Shown: piece by piece, positions 16,100 through 23,837 of the stretch | Layout: each line of letters starts with the position of its first letter | How positions within the stretch are numbered: position 1 is the stretch's first letter | Assembly (NCBI GenBank): GCA_964511025.1 | Contig: CAZEDK010000011.1 | Coordinates: 1-38,544, forward strand | Direction: 5' to 3' | DNA: 38,544 nucleotides | From: CAZEDK01 sp964511025 | Lineage (GTDB): Bacteria > Patescibacteriota > Gracilibacteria > UBA1369 > GWF2-33-10 | The notes under the pieces: model-generated | Told to the model about the DNA's origin: nothing | What the model saw: the letters and a program-made list of their open reading frames with translations, nothing else | Databases searched by the model: none | Program-made: the position numbers and the translations under genes

Positions 16100-16124
16100 A
16101 GCTAAAAGCTAAAAGCTAAAAGCT
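16100..16124. repeat. Tandem AGCTAAA heptamer
   Basis: agctaaa is repeated three times and followed by agct, between the divergent exonuclease gene and the gene at 16187. The unit length matches the CTCAGTT/CTCAGCT family, but the sequence differs. Confidence 0.7.
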
Positions 16125-16129
16125 CGAAT

Positions 16130-16158
16130 TTGCTTGGGCTCAATAAATGTGATAGAAT
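16130..16158 (+). promoter_or_regulatory. Sigma-70-type promoter
   Basis: TTGCTT (16130-16135), a 17-base spacer, then TAGAAT (16153-16158) with TG at the extended -10 position. It points to transcription starting near 16165 and a leader of about 20 bases before ATG 16187. Confidence 0.6.
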
Positions 16159-16186
16159 TATAAGATTAATCATTTATAAAAATTTT

Positions 16187-16603
16187 ATGGCACAAGTACT
16201 TATAGATACACGAAACCTACCATCAAATATTAACCTTAATGATCTGGTACAAGGAATCGAAATTTTAGCTTTAGATGTTTCCATGATAACGCAGTCTGAT
16301 TTTTTAACCTATGAAAATCTTAACGGAAAAGATATTTTTTTGACGTTAAATCCTCAAATAACAGCCCAAGATCTTCAGCTTGTTGCGGAAAAAGGTCTTG
16401 TCCCATTACTTCATCGTGATTTTGTTAGGTTGGGCTTTAGCCCGTTTAAGCCTGTAGAAGAGGAAGGTAATAGCTTTTTATTTGAAGATTGGACTAATTG
16501 GCATGTCTTTGCTGCAATGGTCAGGTGTCTAGAAAATTATCAATTTCCTTATGATTGGGAAAATATCGTACATGCGGTTAAGGATGTCCACATAGAGATT
16601 TAG
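16187..16603 (+). CDS. Unknown 138-residue protein
   Basis: I do not recognise a family. Starts MAQVLIDTRNLPSNINLNDL and has mixed alpha/beta character, with no signal peptide or membrane segment. Notable features are a C-terminal WTNWHVFAAMVRCLENYQFPYDW that is rich in aromatic residues. The ATG at 16187 is chosen because a good promoter (16130-16158) lies directly upstream and would be inside the gene if the TTG at 16130 were used. It stands alone between the exonuclease gene and a repeat-rich spacer. Confidence 0.6.
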   Translation: MAQVLIDTRNLPSNINLNDLVQGIEILALDVSMITQSDFLTYENLNGKDIFLTLNPQITAQDLQLVAEKGLVPLLHRDFVRLGFSPFKPVEEEGNSFLFEDWTNWHVFAAMVRCLENYQFPYDWENIVHAVKDVHIEI

Positions 16604-16634
16604 TTGTTGGTTCTAAAAACTAACAACTAAAAAC

Positions 16635-16707
16635 TGAGATACAAACAAGTTTACCCTACTGGATCCCAGATCGGAGTCTGGGATGACAATAGCACTGAGT
16701 AGCTACA
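16635..16707. repeat. REP-like dispersed repeat, copy A
   Basis: Begins tgagatacaaacaag, continues ttaccctactggatccc with an inner stem (atcccaga / tctgggat), then gacaat, and ends gagtagctaca. The layout matches the copy at 17461 and, reversed, 23499. Preceded by degenerate heptads (aactaac, aactaaa, aactgag). It lies between convergent genes, so it may also end transcription from both. Confidence 0.75.
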
Positions 16708-16713
16708 TCTAAA

Positions 16714-17265
16714 CTACTCTTCACTATATATAAAGCTCAATATCAAAAAAATTGCGACAGGTAAGAAAAAAGATATATGAAAATTTTCTATTAATTTGGC
16801 GGCCAAAACAGATTGACCGTAGCTATTTATCAAATCTATATCACTTGCGAGTCTGCTTTGCAGAAAAGATCCTCCTGTTATGTACACCAGAATTGTGCTA
16901 ATGATTAGATTCGCACTAAGTATTCCCAAAAACCCCGTAGTTATAAATCTAAGCGTTATTGATTTTTCTGTTGGTAAATCTATCCGAAAAGCACCTTTTA
17001 TAGTAAAAAGTACAATTATAATGATAAAGATAATTATCTTTATTGACATTGCTCCTTGAGCTCCAAGCGTTGCTGTTATTTTTGTTAAAATAGGACTTAG
17101 TGTCAAAATTTGTTTAGAGACGAATACACTTAATCCGTCTGAAGCAAGCAGTGCAAGATAAGTCGCAAATATGATTCTCATCACACCGTTTGCTCCTATA
17201 ATAAAACTATAGGCAGTCATTATACCTATCACTGATCCGATAAAAATATCAGTTGTTAATTCCAT
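16714..17265 (-). CDS. Unknown integral membrane protein
   Basis: 183 residues with about five hydrophobic segments: IFIGSVIGIMTAYSFIIGA, IIFATYLALLASDGLSVFV, IKIIIFIIIIVLFTI, GFLGILSANLIISTILVYI and FFLPVAIFLILSFIY. The layout loosely resembles CvpA/DedA-size membrane proteins but no motif confirms a family. It follows dnaJ on the minus strand after a 493-base spacer with repeats, so it is probably transcribed separately. Function unknown. Confidence 0.65.
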   Translation of the reverse strand: MELTTDIFIGSVIGIMTAYSFIIGANGVMRIIFATYLALLASDGLSVFVSKQILTLSPILTKITATLGAQGAMSIKIIIFIIIIVLFTIKGAFRIDLPTEKSITLRFITTGFLGILSANLIISTILVYITGGSFLQSRLASDIDLINSYGQSVLAAKLIENFHISFFLPVAIFLILSFIYSEE

Positions 17266-17460
17266 TAATTAATTTGAATAACGCCTAATATATTACAAAG
17301 ATAAACTTTTTATAACAAGTCACTTTTTTCAACTTTCAATGTAATTGCTCACCACTTTTTGCAAAATTTAGTCAGCCTTATCGAAGCGTCATCCTGAATT
17401 CATTTCAGGATCCAGAACTGCTAATTATGTTGCGATAGCCTTTGAAACATTGTTCTCACC
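17266..17460. repeat. Spacer with inverted REP-like copy B
   Basis: No gene is seen. gtcatcctgaattcatttca-ggatccag (17388-17415) is the reversed REP core, with gtaattgctcacc (from 17341) matching the repeat's outer end. It is tail to tail with copy C at 17461. The first 75 bases hold only the upstream region of the membrane protein gene. Confidence 0.6.
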
Positions 17461-17545
17461 TGAAATACAAACAAGTTTACCCTACTGGATTCCAGATCAG
17501 GTCTGGAATGACAATCGGGAATGCAAATATAGGTGAGTAGTTACA
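17461..17545. repeat. REP-like dispersed repeat, copy C
   Basis: tgaaatacaaacaagtttac at one end, then cctactggattccaga with tctggaatgacaat forming the inner stem, and gtgagtagttaca at the other end. About 85 bases. Closely matches copy A at 16635. Confidence 0.8.
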
Positions 17546-17552
17546 CTTTTTT

Positions 17553-17756
17553 CTCAGCTCTCATCTCTCAGCTCTCAGCTCTCAATTCTCAGCTCTCAAT
17601 TCTCAGCTCTCAGTTCTCTCAGTCCCAAAGGGACCCCCTTGGGGCTCTCAATTCTCAGCTCTCAGTTCTCTCAGTCCCAAAGGGACCCCCTTGGGGCTCT
17701 CAATTCTCAGCTCTCAGTTCTCAGCTCTCAATTCTCAGTTCTCAGCTCTCTTAACT
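17553..17756. repeat. Large heptanucleotide repeat array with 52-base higher-order unit
   Basis: About 200 bases of CTCAGCT / CTCAGTT / CTCAATT heptamers downstream of dnaJ. Within it a 52-base unit is repeated twice (starting at 17621 and 17673). It contains two small palindromes, gtcccaaagggac and ccccttgggg, followed by five heptads. An open frame across it exists only because the array lacks stops, and I do not regard it as a gene. Confidence 0.9.
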
Positions 17757-17758
17757 AA

Positions 17759-18883
17759 CTACCCCAATAGTCTTTTTAAAAAACTCCTATCCTTTGGCTT
17801 ATTGCCACTTAGTCCGACTTTTTCAGCCAGTTTTTCATAAAGCTCCCTTTCTTCCCTGGAGAGTTTTTTAGGTATCGCTATTTTTAGAGTTATATATTGA
17901 TCTCCTCTGTCATTTTTATTAAGTCTTGGTATTCCATATCCTCGTAATCGAAAACTTTGTCCACTTTCAGTTCCTTCTGGGATTTTCAAAGCAACAGGGC
18001 CATGAAGAGTTGGTACCTCTATTTGGTCGCCTAATATTGCCTGCAGAACGTGTATTTTTTGATCAAGTTTGACGTCGTAGCCAGCTCTTTCAAAAAATTC
18101 ATGACTTCTAACTGAAATATGTACGTATAAATTTCCTGCAGGGCCTCCATAGATACCGCTGTCGCCTTCCCCTGAAATTTTCAATGTTGACTCGTCGCTA
18201 ATGCCGGCCGGAATTTTTATTGTTATCTTTTTTTCATTTCTTAGCCGAGTTTTGCCATGACAATGTGAACATTTTATTTTGGCAACTTTGCCTGAACCGT
18301 GACAATTTTCACAGGTTTGATAAGTCCTTACTTGCCCAAGAAGAGTTTGTCTTGTTGCCATGACTTCTCCGGTTCCTGAGCAGATTGAACAGTCAAGTAT
18401 TTCGGTGCCGGGCTGCGCTCCTTTGCCGTTACACTGTTTGCAACCTTCCATCTTCTGTATTTTTATTTCTTTTTCAATTCCAAAAGCGGCTTCTTCAAAA
18501 GTTAAAGTAATATTTGTTTCAAGGTCGTTGCCTTTTCTACTTGCGCTGCCGGGCTGTTTGTTTCTTCTGCCGCCGCCAAAAAAACTTTCAAATATATCCT
18601 GAAATCCACCGCCAAAATCTCCTGAAAAAGAAGAAGCGTCAAAGCCATTAAATCCAGAATTGCCAACTCCTGCAGTGCCAAATTGGTCATAGCTGCTTCT
18701 TTTTTGTTTATCAGAAAGAACTTCGTAAGCTTCGTTTATTTTTTTGAATTTTTCTTCAGTATTTTTGTCGCTTTTGTTTGTATCTGGATGATACTGCTGG
18801 GCAAGACGTCTATATGCTTTCTTGATGTCTAGATCTTGAGCATTTTTGTCTACACCTAGGATGTCGTAATAATTTTCAGCCAT
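17759..18883 (-). CDS. dnaJ: Chaperone protein DnaJ
   Basis: Type I Hsp40 co-chaperone that stimulates DnaK ATPase and delivers unfolded protein. The J domain covers residues 1-70 with HPD at 32-34. A G/F-rich region (about 75-110: GGGFQDIFESFFGGG) follows, then four zinc-binding CxxCxGxG-type repeats (CKQCNGKG, CSICSGTG, CENCHGSG, CSHCHGKT), then the C-terminal substrate domains. The fourth repeat ends in KT instead of KG. At 374 residues it is normal length. No dnaK or grpE is in the window. The 3' end abuts the heptad array. Confidence 0.96.
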   Translation of the reverse strand: MAENYYDILGVDKNAQDLDIKKAYRRLAQQYHPDTNKSDKNTEEKFKKINEAYEVLSDKQKRSSYDQFGTAGVGNSGFNGFDASSFSGDFGGGFQDIFESFFGGGRRNKQPGSASRKGNDLETNITLTFEEAAFGIEKEIKIQKMEGCKQCNGKGAQPGTEILDCSICSGTGEVMATRQTLLGQVRTYQTCENCHGSGKVAKIKCSHCHGKTRLRNEKKITIKIPAGISDESTLKISGEGDSGIYGGPAGNLYVHISVRSHEFFERAGYDVKLDQKIHVLQAILGDQIEVPTLHGPVALKIPEGTESGQSFRLRGYGIPRLNKNDRGDQYITLKIAIPKKLSREERELYEKLAEKVGLSGNKPKDRSFLKRLLG

Positions 18884-19093
18884 TGTGTATTAAGTTATCG
18901 GTTAGAAATTTGTTATCCGTGTCTAAGCCTGTCCATCTTGAGCAACTTTTGTCACCACGACTCATTAAATTGTTCATAAATCGCGAACGAATGACCATTG
19001 CTTCTATATTTAATATCAAATAGATCATCCGTTTTCAATATTAAATACGCAATAAAAACGTCAAAAAGTATAGCAAAAAGAACATTATAGATA

Positions 19094-19122
19094 TTGCTGT
19101 AGTTTGTAAACTTATATACAAT
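19094..19122 (+). promoter_or_regulatory. Promoter of tRNA-Glu
   Basis: TTGCTG (19094-19099), a 17-base spacer, then TACAAT (19117-19122). Predicted transcription start near 19129, 20 bases before the mature tRNA. The stretch 18884-19093, upstream of both dnaJ and this promoter, shows no gene. Confidence 0.65.
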
Positions 19123-19148
19123 CTTGCAAGCTTGAGGAAGTGCGCCTA

Positions 19149-19224
19149 GGTCTCATCGTCTAGTGGTCTAGGACGTCGCCCTCTCACGGCGAAAACACGG
19201 GTTCAAGTCCCGTTGAGACTACCA
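19149..19224 (+). tRNA. tRNA-Glu (anticodon CTC)
   Basis: 76 bases including an encoded CCA. Acceptor arms are ggtctca and tgagact (first pair G-U). The anticodon stem is tcgcc/ggcga with loop ctctcac, giving anticodon CTC, which reads GAG. The T arm holds ggttcaagtcc. The D region catcgtctagtggtctagga matches bacterial tRNA-Glu closely. Confidence 0.96.
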
Positions 19225-19525
19225 GTTCTACGTATGGACACTAAGCGTTAGTCAGAAATCTAACGACTAGCGTCCAGAGGTGGAGCGACAAAAAGTGTAA
19301 CGTTTGATTTTAGAGTAACGTTATAGAAGTTGTAAGCGGTAAAGCTCTTTTAAAATTTGGGATCTTATAGTGGGGATACGGTCTTTTTATAACAAAAGAG
19401 CGTACTCAGGATGAAAAATAGAGAAAAAATTTAATCAAACAAAACTTCTTTGAGTTCGACGGAGACTTAAAGATATTAAAAAATCCGTTGAAACGAATTA
19501 AAAATAATTTTTAACTTTAAATAAT
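19225..19525 (+). other. 300-base gap: tRNA trailer and long leader of the SLH surface-protein gene
   Basis: No gene is seen. Directly after the tRNA an imperfect hairpin (ggacactaagcgttag / ctaacgactagcgtcc, 19234-19273) may end or process the tRNA transcript. Further on, gctctttt (19344-19351) pairs with aaaagagc (19394-19401) around a 42-base loop. No convincing sigma-70 promoter was found, so the surface-protein message may have a long structured leader or may be read through from the tRNA promoter. Confidence 0.45.
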
Positions 19526-22500
19526 ATGGACGTACATTTCTTTGCAAAAGCGCGAGGAATTGTAAGTGGTCTTGCTGTAGCAGCTGTTATGCTCTACACG
19601 TTATCATTTGCAAGTCTAGCAAGTGCTTTTGATGTTCCAAGTGCGAGCGACTGGTGGTATACAGGCGCCGATTACTTAGTAGAGATGGGTTGCGTTGATG
19701 ATGCAGCTGACTTGAACGGTTCCGGTGAAACTGCGAAAATCACTATGGCAAAACTTCTAGGATGCGTTCTAGGTGTTGAGGGTAGTGATGATGCGAATGA
19801 GTATTTTACTGACCTTGATAAAAGTCATGCGTGGGCAGTTCCATATATAAATGGACTAACTGACCAAGGCGTATTTGATCAGGATGGCGAGTTCGGTCCT
19901 GCTGAGATCGTCAATAGAGCTACTATGACTACTATGATGGTTAGAGCTTACGGAGTTGAAATGCTTGATGATGATATGGTTGACGTTTACTCCACCGATT
20001 ACTTCTTAGACGGAGAAAATCTTCCAGATTGGTTCAAGCCTTATCTAGCTACAGCTGTTTATTACGGTTTAGTAACAGGTTATGATGATGGTAACTTTGG
20101 TGCTGAAGATTCAGTAAACAGAGCTGCTACTTTCACAATGCTGTATAGAGCTGATACTACTGATTTAGCTACAGATGGTGGCAATGAGGGTGGTGGTGAA
20201 GGTGATGATGACGATACTACAGTAGATGAACCTACGATTGGAGATTCTGATGCTGATGGTATTGCTGACGAAGAAGACAACTGTCCAAATGTTTCTAACG
20301 CTGCTCAAATCGATAGCGATGCAGATGGTACTGGCGATGATTGTGATGAGGATGTAAGCGATGCTCCTGTCACTGTAACTGAAAACGACATTGCAGATCA
20401 TGCGGTTCCAAAAGATGCTTCAGATATAGAAGCTCTTTCAATTAACATGGAAGCAGGTACTGAAGATGATGTTATTGTAAGCGGTCTTACTATTAAACAT
20501 GGTGGACTTGGTGATGATGGTGATTTAGAAAATGTAAGAGTTGTATACAATGGAGAATTAGTTGGTAACGATGTAAACTTTGTTGATGATGAGGCTTATA
20601 TCAGTTTTGGTTCTCAGGACATCAAGATAGCTGCAGGCGAAACTGTTACTATAGAAGTTCATTACAGTATGGCTTCTGGCGCTACAGCTGCTCAAGATCA
20701 CACTTTGAGCATTGTTTCAGCTGCTGACATCGAAACAAATGCTGCTGAAGTTGTTGGAACTTTTCCAGTTACAGGTCAAAGTGTAACAGTTAACGATTTT
20801 CAAATCGGATCTGTGAAATTTGATCAAGCAGACTCTGATACGGAAGTTGATGTCGGAGATGATGATGCTATTGTCGGTGAGTTCAAACTAGAGAACTCCT
20901 CTAGTGAAGATAAAGATTTCGAAGTGCATTCAATCACTTTTGAAAACAAGGGAACTGCTGATTACAATTCTCTTGCTAATATGTATATAGCGGATAAAGC
21001 GGGGAATGCTTTGACAGTCAAGATGACTCCAACAGAAGACAGAGTGACCTTCCAGTTTACTACTGCGTACGAACTTCTTGATGGAAGAACAGAAAACTTC
21101 GAAATTAGAGCAGATGTACTTCAGGCTGACAATGCAGATACTGTTTCTTGGAAAGTTCAAGAAGAATATGATATCAATGCTACTGTAGCGGGTCAATCTG
21201 TACAATATGGTGTTGATGTTGATTTCTCTAATGAAAGCGATAAACAGCTTGCTACATACACAATTAACGCAGGTGTTTTGAACTTCAATCTTGATGACAC
21301 TTCTCCATCCAATTCAAGTATCGTAAAAGATGTTGATAGTTTGGTTGTTCTTGTTTCAGGTATTGAAGCAGGTACGGAAGTAACTGTTGATACATTTACA
21401 GTTTTCATGGATTATGCTTTGGATACTACGGCTGATGGAAGTACCGCTTTGACAAGCTCTACTTGTGCTGATGCAAGCACTCCAGAAGCAGCTGTCGAGG
21501 CGAAATTTAAGAAATTTAGAATGTATGATGGTGAAGGTAGAAGTATTACAGAAAGTGTAAGCGACGTAACTACAATGGGCACAGCTTCATGGAGTACATC
21601 CACAACGCTTTGTTCAATTGCAGATGCTCAATATGAATTTGGAAACAAATGGACTATAGCAGCTGGAGACAGCAAAATAATCCTAACTGTTGACGTTGAA
21701 AACAAAGCGTCCAGCGGTGAAACCTTCCAAGCTCAAATTAACAATCTTGATGAAACTTCATCTGCAGATTTTGATTTCGAATATGCTGACAGTGGAGACA
21801 GGGTAACTTGTAGTTCTACTGAATGTGATGTAACAGGTGAGCCAACAGGCGCTTTGTTCACAGTTCAGAATCCGACAATAACTGTCACAGAAAGCAGTTC
21901 AAATGATAAAACGCTTGGTGAAGATGTAGTGCAGGGTTCGGAAGACATACTTCTTGCTCAATTCACTCTTCAGGCTAATGATGTAAGCGATATAGTAATT
22001 AACTCTATAGGTGTTACTGCTACTGCTAACTCTACTGGAGACGTTCAATATATTAAGAATCTTGCTTTGTACAATTCAGCAGGCGAAAAAATCAGTGATT
22101 ACAAGAATTATTCTACAGGTACAAGCGCAAAAGTAACTTTTTCAGGTCTTAAGCTGGAAATTGCTTCAGGTAAATCAGTAGTATTGCAAGCTAGAGGTAA
22201 TGTAAGCTTGGCGGCAGGCAACACTACAACATACGTGTTGAACATTGCAGCAATTACAGATATAGACGGTGATGATATCAATAACAATTCTGTTACAATA
22301 TCAGGTACTCCAAGTGGAGCTACCTTCACTGTAACAACAGGCGGAACTGTCACAGTTGTTCATGACTCAGGGCACAAGAATGACAGTTCAATAGTAACTT
22401 CAAGCGGTACATGTAGTGATTACAGCTGTTACAAAGGAGTTGGCTGGTTTGAATGGACTGTAGTTGATGACTCTGTACAACTGCAAGATATAGTTATCAC

Positions 22501-23407
22501 TGACGGAGGAGCTACTAATGAAGGTGTATATACTAATTTTGCTCTTGAAGATGAAGATGGTGAAGTTATAGGCACAGGGACGATGTCATCTGGAGGTTCT
22601 ATTACTTTCAACCAAGTGAACTATGACATGGACGAAGGTACACATACTATTGGAGTATATGCTCAGGTAGCTTCAATAAATAATGTTACTAACACAGGTC
22701 AGCAAATCAAGCTTTATATAAGCGCTTCTGCTGATGTAGACGTTATCAGTAACTCTACCAAACAAAGCATTACTGACTTAACAGTAAGCGATGCAGGTAA
22801 CGGAGATACAAATCAAACTACTCACAGGGCATACAAAACAATGCCAACAGTTGAAGTTGTACAGCCAACAAGCGCTCAATTAAACGTTGGAGCAAATCAG
22901 AAGATATTTACATTTACAGCGACTGCTGATAGCGCTGGAGATTTGTATCTATCTAGAGTTAGTGTGGATATAGTTGCAACAAGTGATTTAACAATTACAG
23001 TTCCACAACTATACAAATCAGGAGATGAAACAAGCGCGTTACAAGATGCTGTAACAAACGCAGGAGTTACAGACAGTTCTTTCATAAATGGAGATTCAAT
23101 GACTTTTGATTTCACTTCTCCATACAAGGTAACCAAAGGAACAACAACAACATTTGTTGTTAAGGCTACAGTAGCGGCCACAGCAACGGACGGCACTTCA
23201 AGTTTGAGTTTGACTTTGGAAGGTGCTAATGATGGAGATGACACTTCTGACTCAACTGCTGATCATCAGACAGGAGGTGAATTGTTTATCTGGGGAGATG
23301 GTTCTAACAACAGTGACGCCGACTCAGAAACAGCTGATCAATGGGTCAACGGTAATCAAGTTGATAGTCTAGGTGTTGATTCTGTCAATTACTCTAGGAC
23401 TAACTAA
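19526..23407 (+). CDS. SLH-domain surface (S-layer-like) protein
   Basis: A secreted 1293-residue protein, probably the main surface-layer or a major cell-envelope protein. A signal peptide (residues 1-34: basic MDVHFFAKARG, hydrophobic core, LASA cleavage site) precedes three S-layer-homology motifs (about 41-212). These contain DLDKSHAWAVPYINGLTDQGV and GLVTGYDDGNFGAEDSVNRA and would bind secondary wall polymer. An Asp/Gly linker and a thrombospondin-type-3-like calcium segment (240-276, DSDADGIADEEDNCP) follow. The remaining 1000 residues are Thr/Ser/Asp-rich beta-sandwich-like modules with recurrent GxTVTIEVH and TFxV(T)V patterns. Lysine is scarce and acidic residues abundant. A strong terminator follows, and codons look richer in G and C than neighbouring genes, as expected for high expression. 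Confidence 0.9.
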   Translation: MDVHFFAKARGIVSGLAVAAVMLYTLSFASLASAFDVPSASDWWYTGADYLVEMGCVDDAADLNGSGETAKITMAKLLGCVLGVEGSDDANEYFTDLDKSHAWAVPYINGLTDQGVFDQDGEFGPAEIVNRATMTTMMVRAYGVEMLDDDMVDVYSTDYFLDGENLPDWFKPYLATAVYYGLVTGYDDGNFGAEDSVNRAATFTMLYRADTTDLATDGGNEGGGEGDDDDTTVDEPTIGDSDADGIADEEDNCPNVSNAAQIDSDADGTGDDCDEDVSDAPVTVTENDIADHAVPKDASDIEALSINMEAGTEDDVIVSGLTIKHGGLGDDGDLENVRVVYNGELVGNDVNFVDDEAYISFGSQDIKIAAGETVTIEVHYSMASGATAAQDHTLSIVSAADIETNAAEVVGTFPVTGQSVTVNDFQIGSVKFDQADSDTEVDVGDDDAIVGEFKLENSSSEDKDFEVHSITFENKGTADYNSLANMYIADKAGNALTVKMTPTEDRVTFQFTTAYELLDGRTENFEIRADVLQADNADTVSWKVQEEYDINATVAGQSVQYGVDVDFSNESDKQLATYTINAGVLNFNLDDTSPSNSSIVKDVDSLVVLVSGIEAGTEVTVDTFTVFMDYALDTTADGSTALTSSTCADASTPEAAVEAKFKKFRMYDGEGRSITESVSDVTTMGTASWSTSTTLCSIADAQYEFGNKWTIAAGDSKIILTVDVENKASSGETFQAQINNLDETSSADFDFEYADSGDRVTCSSTECDVTGEPTGALFTVQNPTITVTESSSNDKTLGEDVVQGSEDILLAQFTLQANDVSDIVINSIGVTATANSTGDVQYIKNLALYNSAGEKISDYKNYSTGTSAKVTFSGLKLEIASGKSVVLQARGNVSLAAGNTTTYVLNIAAITDIDGDDINNNSVTISGTPSGATFTVTTGGTVTVVHDSGHKNDSSIVTSSGTCSDYSCYKGVGWFEWTVVDDSVQLQDIVITDGGATNEGVYTNFALEDEDGEVIGTGTMSSGGSITFNQVNYDMDEGTHTIGVYAQVASINNVTNTGQQIKLYISASADVDVISNSTKQSITDLTVSDAGNGDTNQTTHRAYKTMPTVEVVQPTSAQLNVGANQKIFTFTATADSAGDLYLSRVSVDIVATSDLTITVPQLYKSGDETSALQDAVTNAGVTDSSFINGDSMTFDFTSPYKVTKGTTTTFVVKATVAATATDGTSSLSLTLEGANDGDDTSDSTADHQTGGELFIWGDGSNNSDADSETADQWVNGNQVDSLGVDSVNYSRTN

Positions 23408-23455
23408 GAGATTGAATTTCAAGAGTTGATAGTATCGAATGATTAAGTAGAACGG

Positions 23456-23493
23456 AAAACCCTCCCCTGCGAAAGCCGGGGAGGGTTTTTTTT
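23456..23493 (+). terminator. Rho-independent terminator of the SLH gene
   Basis: aaaaccctcccc and ggggagggtttttttt form a GC-rich stem with a 10-base loop and a run of eight T. It lies about 50 bases after the SLH stop codon and is the strongest terminator in the window. Confidence 0.93.
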
Positions 23494-23498
23494 GTGTT

Positions 23499-23575
23499 TG
23501 TAGCTGCTTACTGGTTTTTCTTTGTGTCATTCCAGCGCAGGCTGGAATCCAGTAGGCTAAACTTGTTTGTATTTC
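23499..23575. repeat. REP-like dispersed repeat, copy D (reversed)
   Basis: tgtagctgcttac ... gtcattccagcgcaggctgg-aatccagtaggctaaacttg and ends tttgtatttca. It is the reverse of copies A and C. Its end and the following ttgaaatacaaa form an 11-base inverted repeat, the trace of another truncated copy. Confidence 0.8.
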
Positions 23576-23591
23576 AACTTGAAATACAAAT

Positions 23592-23623
23592 CCCTCTAAA
23601 TCTCCCTTTCAGATAAAGGGAGA
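23592..23623. repeat. C-rich hairpin repeat, intergenic copy
   Basis: ccctctaaatctccctttc agataaagggaga resembles the cccccttaatcccccttgtcaggggga elements of murD, here without coding content. It shows that the murD inserts belong to a family present elsewhere on the chromosome. Confidence 0.6.
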
Positions 23624-23645
23624 CTTTTCTGAATAATATATGTAT

Positions 23646-23798
23646 ATTAATACTACTTCGCTTTTGAAATATTACTTTTTGTTTTTACTGATTTGATTAA
23701 TACTTCAAAAGCTACGAAGTATTAATACCTCGAAGCTTTCAAAATTAAAATAATTTATTTAGAATCTAACTGTAACTTTTTGAAAGCGAAGTGGTATA
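23646..23798. repeat. Cluster of four alternating ACTTCG inverted repeats
   Basis: Copies of attaatactacttcgctttt-gaaat lie at 23646-23670, reversed at 23704-23728, forward at 23721-23746 and reversed at 23776-23798. attaatacttc (23696-23706) and gaagtattaat (23716-23726) form a perfect 11-base stem. With 23408-23645 this fills the 430-base gap, in which no gene is seen. A related copy lies inside the next gene. Confidence 0.75.
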
Positions 23799-23837
23799 AG
23801 GATTGAAGATAGAAGATTTATTTATAAATTATAAAAT

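Noticed and set aside
16714..17265. CvpA-type colicin V production protein
   Set aside because: Size and number of membrane segments are similar, but I see no conserved CvpA motif, so it is left as an unknown membrane protein.
17533..17754. Open frame across the heptad array (SALNSQLSILSSQ-like peptide)
   Set aside because: It exists only because the repeat units lack stop codons; no start context, promoter or non-repeat sequence supports a gene.
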